Shown: positions 1 through 5,022 of the stretch, in pieces
Numbering within the stretch: the stretch's first letter is position 1
How the letters are laid out: each line of letters opens with the position of its first letter
Source: an uncultured Capnocytophaga sp.
Lineage (GTDB): Bacteria > Bacteroidota > Bacteroidia > Flavobacteriales > Flavobacteriaceae
Direction of reading: 5' to 3'
DNA: 5,022 nt
Assembly: GCA_905372595.1 (NCBI GenBank)
Contig: CAJPPS010000114.1
Span: forward strand, 1 to 5,022
Notes under the pieces: generated by a model
Told to the model about the DNA's origin: nothing
Databases searched by the model: none
Seen by the model: the letters and a program-made list of their open reading frames with translations, nothing else
Translations under genes and position numbers: made by a program

Positions 1-3000
1 GATAACCACATCCACTGGCATCCGTAACACTCGGTGAAGTCCAACTACCATTCACTACACACTGATTCAATGACAAAGTTAGTGACTGATCTGATGGCAT
101 TGAACTAAGATCAGCATCCGTGAAGTTCGTTACGGTAATGGTTACTTGCTTCTGAGGGGTGTCCTTACTTACCACCGTACAACCCAAGTTGGACTTTGGT
201 GCGTAAGTAACCCAGTAGGAAGCATTCACTGTAGGGTTGAAAGAGAAGCTGGATTGCTTCAAGGTAGCCGCTGGAATACCCGCCAATGCACTTGCTGGAT
301 TGGACTTCCATTGGATATCATACATACTAGCTGAAAGATTCACACTAAGGGTGAGAGGCCTTCCTGCACATAGGCTTGTATCCGATGTAGTTACTGCAGG
401 AATATCCAAATCTCCGAAATCAGGAACCGTTACCCAGCGCTCTAAACAACCGGACTTAAACTCTACTTCATAGGTATCACTTCCGGTAAGCTTAGGTACA
501 TTGCTAAACAACGCATTGTGATCCGTATCGCTCTCTTGACGTGTGATAGGTGCTATCTGTACACCTGAACCATTCACTGCAATGGTTTTATTCCCTCCGG
601 ATACCTTATATAAGGTATAAGTAATAGGGAACTGAGGCACAGAGCCTGTAGGCATCTCTACTTTTACCAAGCCCGTATTTGGATCACTTGGATTACACAT
701 TGCGATGCTGGACTCTGGAACTACATCTGTTATGTTTTTGATTTCAAAGGCTTTGTAGAAACGCGTATGCCTGAGGAGTCCTTGTCCCCTTTCGGCAGCT
801 GTAGGTCCGTAAGTATAACCATTGTCCTCTGGCTTATCTACAATAGTATACCAGCCCCAGGCGGGCGCTATCCCAAGCAAGTATTTACCTGCTGGTAGAT
901 TAGAAATCTTCCCTGTGAATTTCGCCTTGGTAGGATCACTATGTGTAACCTCTGTAAGCGCCTTACTTCCTACAAGATTACCTGCACGCTTATGAATTTC
1001 CTGACCATTGTCTAAATCCTTATAAACATACATCGTGCTGAAAGGAGCTGTTGCATTACGATCATAGGCACCTGTAAAGGTAACCTCTCCCTTACTATCC
1101 TGACCTCCCTGCGCACAGGAAGTACGCACTTGATAATCCAGCTCATAATAGGTAGCAGGCGTATTGCCTGGTACTTCATAATTATTAATAACACGGACAC
1201 TACCACAACGATCCTGAAGGGTAATTTTATAGAATCCTGGTGGGACATCTGCAAGTACATAAGCACTTGAACCATCTCCAAACTCTCTGGTATAAGGGAA
1301 CTTCACCTTGTACTGCTTAGGAGCTCCAAGGTTCCACGGTTGGCTATTGGCAACCATCGTAATTTCTGTTTGCCCATCCACTCTTTCAAGGGTTACCTTC
1401 AGTGGATTATTCGCATCAATAAAGTCCATACCCGAAAGAGCGCGATCATCAGCACCTATGGTAATGGTACGCCCCTTATTGGTTACATCCAGTACCATAC
1501 GAGGATCTCCATTCCCTATTCTTATAGACGAAAGAGTATTTGCGTTAGCAACATCTGCTTGGGTGAAGTTTCGAGACCTATAAGTTGTACAGGTATGTGG
1601 AAAACCTGCCAAATTAGGGTCCATATTTCTAGAAGCATACATTACATAATAGCTACTTGAAGATGTATTGGTCTCTGTAATAGTATGCTTATTGTTACTT
1701 ACCTCATCATACATATAAAATAGGTTCTCAGCAGTATGATCTATAGTAGTTTTAGCTCCTACAACCCCTCCTACACTTTTCCTATAAGAAAGTTGACTAG
1801 CTGTAATACCACAAAGACTATGATAACTAACTGCTCCTCCTGTTACCCATTTTTGATATTGAAGCTCGGTGGAGAATTTTAATTTTTTAGCACAAGGATT
1901 CGCTGGGTTCTTAGGAGTAATTGGTTCTATTTCCAGCTTTGTTACAGGACTTTCCAAATCTTGTACAGTATAAGTTATTACTTTATCCCCTCCTCCTGAA
2001 CAGTCTTTATAAGTAAAAGTAACCACATCTCCAACCAATATATTTTCATTTGTACTATGTATCATTGGTCTAGACCAATGCCAATAACGAAATGCAGGAT
2101 TTAGATAAAGATTATATGAGTCCTGACGTGTAGGAGTTAATGCTTCAGAGTTAGTATATTCTTTAGGGAATCCTGTAACCATCGTTCCTCCACGCTTTAC
2201 CTCTACTTTCATCAGGTAAGGGTAAAATTGTTCTATATTGGTACTATGTTGGTAACGTCCTTCTACATACATCTGATAGGTAGTAGGATTAGGGCAAGCC
2301 CCTATTCCTCCACAACGAGGAGAAAAGCGTAAATATAACGTATTCGGGCGATAGGTGTATTCCTTGCGTTCGGTCTTGGTAACCGTACAGGAGCCATCGG
2401 TGAGGGTAAGGGTATAGTTGGTATTTGCCCCTAGTGACTTACCTGCATCTGGTTCTACCTTTACAATAGTAGAACCTGTAGCACCACTCTTAGCAATACT
2501 TTTATTATTAATGATCACCTCATTGGTATCGGTATTGACCACCTTAAGGGTGAAAGGTCCTGTTCCTGAGTTGGTGTTGTTAATCTCTACATTCACCAGT
2601 CCATTAGCCCCTACAGTTTCTGTAGATTTCAGTGGGCGACAGGTCTCCATAGAGAGGTTTCTCACAAAGGATCCTGAAGCAGGAAGGGTGGTAATACTAC
2701 GAGTAGTCTTGGGCTCGGTAAGCGAACACCCTTGGTTACCCATCTGATCAGTTACCTCTATATCATATACCACATTAGGCTTAAGCCCTGAAAGCAGTAC
2801 AGGGGTCTCTGTCCCGGACTTAGCAGTTACCGCAGAGGTAACACTCGCCGTAGATGAGCCCCGCTCGTAAGCTTTGATTACAAAAGGTCCTTTTCCGTTC
2901 TTTACCTTAATGGTTGCCTGCCCTGTAGCAGAACAATCCGAAGAAGCTGTTTGGGTAATGCCTGTAGTGGCATCAATAGAAAAACGCGTATAATCGGAAG

Positions 3001-3379
3001 TTACATGTACTCTAGGGGAGGTCCCTCCATAGCCCGTAGTACCATCCTTTTTCATCACCTTGACAGTATAGCTTCCAGCAGAAAGGTAAGTAAATCGGGC
3101 TTTTTTCTGGGTAAGGTCAAATGCCTGCTGGGAGAGTTCCACTCCTGCACTATTATAGAGCTTTGCCCAGTAATCCCTTAGGATGGAGGCATCAGCGTTC
3201 CAATCTACTGTAATACTTCCCCCACAAGCAGTTCTACCTATTGAGGTAGTAAAGTTAGGTGGAGCCTGCGCAAGAGCAGATATAGAACAGAGCCATAAGA
3301 ACACCCACAGGTACTTACCTATACTATTCTTAAAACTAGCATGATTCATTATCTTATAATTTTTAGTTTTATACTTCAT
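1..3379 (-). CDS. Large multi-domain secreted surface protein (SprB-like/Ig-like modules), partial, C-terminus off the left edge
   Basis: I translated this frame by hand: 1,126 codons from the ATG at 3379 to the left edge with no stop. A second in-frame ATG lies at 3349 (residue 11); an in-frame TAA directly precedes 3379, so these bound the choice. The N-terminus has a basic segment, a hydrophobic stretch (about residues 23-36) and a likely signal peptidase I site after ALA at residue 37, leaving Gln at +1 as is common in Bacteroidota. The mature part is a chain of beta-rich modules of about 80-100 residues. Several resemble SprB repeats or CHU_C-associated Ig-like domains: a Cys near the start, a GPF core, then an AG-Y or V-Y-I strand and a closing Cys. 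Such proteins are usually adhesins or gliding-related surface proteins delivered by type IX secretion with a C-terminal sorting domain. That domain is outside the window, so the route is inferred. No catalytic motif seen. Exact function unknown. Confidence 0.93.
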   Translation of the reverse strand, partial: MKYKTKNYKIMNHASFKNSIGKYLWVFLWLCSISALAQAPPNFTTSIGRTACGGSITVDWNADASILRDYWAKLYNSAGVELSQQAFDLTQKKARFTYLSAGSYTVKVMKKDGTTGYGGTSPRVHVTSDYTRFSIDATTGITQTASSDCSATGQATIKVKNGKGPFVIKAYERGSSTASVTSAVTAKSGTETPVLLSGLKPNVVYDIEVTDQMGNQGCSLTEPKTTRSITTLPASGSFVRNLSMETCRPLKSTETVGANGLVNVEINNTNSGTGPFTLKVVNTDTNEVIINNKSIAKSGATGSTIVKVEPDAGKSLGANTNYTLTLTDGSCTVTKTERKEYTYRPNTLYLRFSPRCGGIGACPNPTTYQMYVEGRYQHSTNIEQFYPYLMKVEVKRGGTMVTGFPKEYTNSEALTPTRQDSYNLYLNPAFRYWHWSRPMIHSTNENILVGDVVTFTYKDCSGGGDKVITYTVQDLESPVTKLEIEPITPKNPANPCAKKLKFSTELQYQKWVTGGAVSYHSLCGITASQLSYRKSVGGVVGAKTTIDHTAENLFYMYDEVSNNKHTITETNTSSSSYYVMYASRNMDPNLAGFPHTCTTYRSRNFTQADVANANTLSSIRIGNGDPRMVLDVTNKGRTITIGADDRALSGMDFIDANNPLKVTLERVDGQTEITMVANSQPWNLGAPKQYKVKFPYTREFGDGSSAYVLADVPPGFYKITLQDRCGSVRVINNYEVPGNTPATYYELDYQVRTSCAQGGQDSKGEVTFTGAYDRNATAPFSTMYVYKDLDNGQEIHKRAGNLVGSKALTEVTHSDPTKAKFTGKISNLPAGKYLLGIAPAWGWYTIVDKPEDNGYTYGPTAAERGQGLLRHTRFYKAFEIKNITDVVPESSIAMCNPSDPNTGLVKVEMPTGSVPQFPITYTLYKVSGGNKTIAVNGSGVQIAPITRQESDTDHNALFSNVPKLTGSDTYEVEFKSGCLERWVTVPDFGDLDIPAVTTSDTSLCAGRPLTLSVNLSASMYDIQWKSNPASALAGIPAATLKQSSFSFNPTVNASYWVTYAPKSNLGCTVVSKDTPQKQVTITVTNFTDADLSSMPSDQSLTLSLNQCVVNGSWTSPSVTDASGCGY
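134..397 (-). other. Ig-like module (residues about 995-1082)
   Basis: The segment starts near IPAVTTSDTSLCAGRPLTL, continues with YDIQWKSNP (a Trp on the central strand), then the strand ASYWVTYAPKS, and closes at Cys1067 before KQVTITVTN. Opening 'C-x-G-x-x-hydrophobic-T-L', a central 'Y-x-I-x-W' and a closing 'Y-W-V-T' are typical of the Ig-like/PKD-like domains common in type B sorted Bacteroidota surface proteins. Assignment rests on motif reading; a profile search against Ig-like CHU_C-associated domains would settle it. Confidence 0.55.
1580..2347 (-). other. AT-rich, atypical middle section of the surface protein (residues about 345-600)
   Basis: The reading frame stays open, but composition changes. 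Four 60-base lines I counted here (from 1621, 1681, 2041 and 2101) contain 18-20 G+C each (30-33%), against 27-31 (45-52%) in lines outside it (from 541, 841 and 2581). Codons shift to ATA, ACT, AGT and TCT. The protein style also changes: more Tyr, Trp, His and Arg (for example RYWHWSRPM, residues 431-439), a short Cys-x5-Cys pair (356 and 362) and few of the GPF-type turns. It could be a transferred or fast-evolving binding domain. I do not recognise its fold. Confidence 0.5.
2375..2641 (-). other. Second SprB-like module (residues about 247-335)
   Basis: It opens at Cys247 and runs through GANGLVNVEINNTNSGTGPF, then TLKVVNTDT, and closes with NYTLTLTDGSC at Cys331. It shares the GPF turn followed by a strand ending in Lys, and the closing 'Y-x-hydrophobic-TD...C', with the preceding module. 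Sequence identity is low, so this is an old duplication rather than a recent tandem repeat; no nucleotide-level repeat was noticed. Confidence 0.55.
2714..2947 (-). other. SprB-like module (residues about 145-222)
   Basis: The module opens at Cys149 (DCSATGQATIKVKNGKGPF), continues through a linker rich in Ser and Thr, then LSGLKPNVVYDIEVTDQMG, and closes at Cys218. The order Cys, small-residue strand, GxGPF turn, 'sGL' turn, Tyr-containing strand, VTD and Cys matches the general plan of SprB repeats in gliding flavobacteria. The match is by eye only. The next module repeats the same plan. Confidence 0.6.
3269..3379 (-). other. Signal peptide of the large surface protein
   Basis: Residues 1-37 counted from the ATG at 3379. 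The n-region is rich in Lys and Asn; the hydrophobic core reads YLWVFLWLCSISALA, and AxA-type cleavage after residue 37 would expose Gln-Ala-Pro-Pro. Gln at +1 follows the Bacteroidota 'Q-rule', in which the new N-terminal Gln is cyclised to pyroglutamate (family knowledge, not visible here). Using the ATG at 3349 instead shortens the n-region by ten residues (three of them Lys) and still gives a normal signal peptide, so the sequence alone does not decide the start. There is no lipoprotein-type Cys at +1; Cys31 lies inside the hydrophobic core and lacks a following Ser/acidic lipobox context. Confidence 0.85.
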
Positions 3380-3433
3380 TTATTTTATCTTTTCTTCCAT
3401 AGGGAAGTTTTGGTTTTTTATTTATAAGTGAGG

Positions 3434-3518
3434 TTCCTCCTTTGGAGGGGTTAGCAGGAGGTTCTGTGTCCCTACTATCCTTTCGGGGTACCTCCCCTCA
3501 CATACTCCAAAGGGGGAA
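3434..3518. repeat. Imperfect inverted-repeat element between nhaD and the surface-protein gene
   Basis: Outer arms at 3434-3447 (TTCCTCCTTTGGAG) and 3505-3518 (CTCCAAAGGGGGAA) are complementary at 13 of 14 positions. Inner arms at 3457-3462 (GGAGGT) and 3490-3495 (ACCTCC) pair perfectly. The left arm contains a smaller palindrome around CTCC/GGAG. The whole can form a branched hairpin on either strand. It lies 26 bases past the nhaD stop, so it may act as a transcript end or stabiliser for nhaD, but no clear T-run follows it on the minus strand. GC-rich palindromes of this CTCCAAAGG style suggest a dispersed intergenic repeat; copy number cannot be judged from one window. Confidence 0.6.
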
Positions 3519-3544
3519 TTCATAAGGTTATTCCTTTTAAGATT

Positions 3545-4873
3545 TTATGAATGGAAGAGTGCTTCTATAGCAATCAAGGAACCACAGCCAGCGAGGAATC
3601 CTAGAAGAGCGAGCCAAGAAATCTTCTTCACATACCAGAAGAAGTCTATTTTCTCCATTCCCATTGCAGCTACCCCTGCAGCAGAACCAATAATAAGCAA
3701 ACTTCCTCCTGTTCCTGCTGAGAAAGCAATAAAGTGCCATACAGAAGCATCTATTGCCTCTTGGAACATTCCTATAGCAGCAGCTACCAGTGGCACATTA
3801 TCAATCACAGCTGAACCAAAGCCAAGAATCATCACCACAATATTCTTATTAGGAACTATATTATCCAACCAACCTGCAAAGTGGAACAAAGCTCCTACGG
3901 ACTCCAAAGCGGCTACCGCTAAGAGGATTCCCAAGAAGAAAAGAATACTAGAATGTTCTATCCTTCCTAATGCTTTATGTACTGAGAAAGAAGGCTTGGA
4001 CTCATCAGTAGAAGGTAGGTTAGGCTTAAGCACTTCAGAGAAGAACCATACTGTTGCCAAAGAGAAAAGCATTCCTAAGTAAGGAGGCAAGTGGAATACA
4101 GACTTAAAGATAGGCACAAAGATAATTCCCAAGACTCCTACAATAAGGATAGGGGTACTACTCCTATAGGCTTCGGTCTTGTCCATCTGAGGCATCTCCA
4201 AGCGCCCTTTGAAAATAGGCATAAAAGAAGCAATCACAAAAGGAATCACAAAGCAGAGTACTGCAGGAATTACCACATAATCAATGAGCTTAAGAGCTGT
4301 TACCTTATTTGCCATCCAGAGCATTGTAGTGGTTACGTCTCCGATAGGTGACCAAGCTCCTCCTGCATTAGCTGCAATGATAAGCAAGGAAGCGTACCAC
4401 ATACGTTCTTCTCGGAAAGGTACGAGCTTTCGCAAAATAGTAATCATTATAATAATAGTGGTAAGGTTATCAATCAAAGCTGAAAGAAAGAAAGCCACTA
4501 CCCCAAGCACCCACAGGAGCTTGGTTTTCCTACGTGTCTTAACAATCTTCTTGATAATCTCAAACCCTCGGTGCATATCAATAATCTCAACAATGGTCAT
4601 AGCCCCAATAAGGAAGAAGAGAATTTCGGCTATTTTACCCAAGTGATGTAAGAGCATTTCGTCAATGGCTAGAAGATTATCCCCCCCATGACTATCCGCC
4701 TTAGGGACGAGCCCGCCGTCTATCTCATAAACAGCCATATTTGCTGTTTTGAGGATTGTCCAGCAGATAACAGCCATTCCAAGTGCAGAAATAGTCTTGT
4801 CTATTTTCACCTGATGTTCCATTGTAATAAACAGATAACCAATGAAAAACACCGCTACCATTAATGTTTCCAT
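3545..4873 (-). CDS. nhaD: NhaD-type Na+/H+ antiporter
   Basis: A complete 442-residue inner-membrane protein, within the usual size range for NhaD. NhaD exchanges cytoplasmic Na+ (or Li+) for protons and belongs to the ion transporter superfamily with ArsB and CitM. Two related halves are visible. Half one: AEILFFLIGAMTIVEIID (82-99), ALIDNLTT (132-139) and NAGGAWSPIGDVTT (169-182). Half two: EHSSILFFLGILLA (306-319), SAVIDNVPLV (354-363) and SAGTGGSLLIIGS (385-397). The polar residues Asp135, Asn136, Asp179, Thr181, Thr182, Ser354 and Asn359 sit in the motifs needed for transport in studied NhaD proteins. The ATG at 4873 is the best start because the hydrophobic first helix begins immediately after it; no Shine-Dalgarno is seen, only an A-rich leader, as usual in Bacteroidota. 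It ends in TAA. The hydrophilic loop at about 50-68 contains an H-G-G-D encoded by a G7 run. An ArsB-like role is less likely. Confidence 0.95.
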   Translation of the reverse strand: METLMVAVFFIGYLFITMEHQVKIDKTISALGMAVICWTILKTANMAVYEIDGGLVPKADSHGGDNLLAIDEMLLHHLGKIAEILFFLIGAMTIVEIIDMHRGFEIIKKIVKTRRKTKLLWVLGVVAFFLSALIDNLTTIIIMITILRKLVPFREERMWYASLLIIAANAGGAWSPIGDVTTTMLWMANKVTALKLIDYVVIPAVLCFVIPFVIASFMPIFKGRLEMPQMDKTEAYRSSTPILIVGVLGIIFVPIFKSVFHLPPYLGMLFSLATVWFFSEVLKPNLPSTDESKPSFSVHKALGRIEHSSILFFLGILLAVAALESVGALFHFAGWLDNIVPNKNIVVMILGFGSAVIDNVPLVAAAIGMFQEAIDASVWHFIAFSAGTGGSLLIIGSAAGVAAMGMEKIDFFWYVKKISWLALLGFLAGCGSLIAIEALFHS

Positions 4874-4903
4874 ACAATTTTTTTTATCTTTTTAATTGAG
4901 GGT

Positions 4904-4935
4904 GCAAGTTATAAAAATTTTTCATAAAAACCCAA
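4904..4935 (-). promoter_or_regulatory. Candidate promoter of nhaD (Bacteroidota type)
   Basis: On the minus strand, TTG (4933-4935) is followed after 19 bases by TATAACTTGC (4904-4913). This resembles the Bacteroidota -33 TTG / -7 TAnnTTTG arrangement, though the downstream box matches only in part. It would start transcription some 20-30 bases before the ATG at 4873, leaving a short A-rich leader with an A8 run (4878-4885). The AT-rich background makes chance matches likely. Confidence 0.35.
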
Positions 4936-5007
4936 TTTTTCTTCTTGTATTTTTTACGATTGTTGAAATTTTTTTTCTTATTGAAAAACAATGAGTTACA
5001 CAAAAGC

Positions 5008-5016
5008 TGTTGATAA
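5008..5016 (-). other. DnaA-box-like nonamer at the right edge
   Basis: The minus strand reads TTATCAACA, one base away from the DnaA box consensus TTATCCACA. It sits in a strongly AT-rich stretch with A and T tracts (about 4874-4990). A weaker TTACACA lies at 4996-5002 on the plus strand. One box is not an origin; others would have to lie beyond the right edge. Confidence 0.25.
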
Positions 5017-5022
5017 CTATTT

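Noticed and set aside
1012..1281. Minus-strand frame of 89 codons overlapping the surface-protein gene
   Set aside because: It is an out-of-frame reading of the same strand inside the uninterrupted long coding frame.
2418..2747. Open plus-strand frame of 109 codons opposite the surface-protein gene
   Set aside because: It is antisense to the continuous long frame, has no promoter or recognisable domain, and its composition is explained by the Thr/Gly/Val-rich coding on the other strand.
3394..3407. Short hairpin CTTCC-4 nt-GGAAG followed by T-rich sequence on the plus strand
   Set aside because: The stem is only five pairs, and it would terminate plus-strand transcription where no plus-strand gene exists. 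It lies in the leader of the surface-protein gene and is probably chance.
3524..3540. Small AAGG/CCTT stem just after the nhaD stop as a terminator
   Set aside because: It has four base pairs, and the T-run is on the plus-strand side, the wrong orientation for nhaD. The larger inverted repeat next to it is the better candidate.
4284..4646. Open plus-strand frame of 120 codons opposite nhaD
   Set aside because: It lies wholly antisense to a well-conserved transporter gene; its hydrophobic runs of Ile/Val mirror the membrane helices on the other strand. No start signal or recognisable motif.
3545..4873. Reading the transporter as an arsenite (ArsB) or citrate (CitM) carrier
   Set aside because: The superfamily plan is shared, but the combination of IDNLTT, GGAWSPIGDVTT and VIDNVPLV motifs fits NhaD, and no arsenic or citrate genes are nearby.

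Overview
The window looks like chromosomal DNA of a low-to-medium GC Bacteroidota, most likely a flavobacterium. The evidence is a signal peptide ending in ALA followed by Gln, a very long exported protein built of SprB-like/Ig-like modules, A-rich leaders without Shine-Dalgarno sequences, and a promoter of the TTG / TA-rich type. A Capnocytophaga-like host would fit the base composition and protein style, but that is inference; no marker gene is present.

Both genes are on the minus strand, so the window reads right to left. Positions 4874-5022 are an AT-rich leader with a candidate promoter for the first gene and, at the extreme right edge, a DnaA-box-like nonamer. Positions 3545-4873 hold a complete NhaD-type Na+/H+ antiporter of 442 residues. 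Positions 3380-3544 are an intergenic gap holding an imperfect inverted-repeat element of about 85 bases. Positions 1-3379 are the first 1,126 codons of a giant secreted protein whose C-terminus lies beyond the left edge. Its frame is open without interruption across two thirds of the window, yet it has no stop codon inside it.

The two genes share orientation, but the structured gap and unrelated functions argue against one operon. NhaD is an inner-membrane ion-homeostasis transporter. The large protein is probably exported by Sec and then, if it follows the usual flavobacterial pattern, delivered to the cell surface by the type IX secretion system; the sorting domain that would prove this is not in view. 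I see no RNA gene, CRISPR array, insertion sequence or defence system. The most unusual signals are an AT-rich, differently styled middle third of the surface protein (possible mosaic insertion), paired cysteines framing its repeated modules, the intergenic inverted repeat, a G7 tract inside nhaD, and the DnaA-box-like site at the edge.
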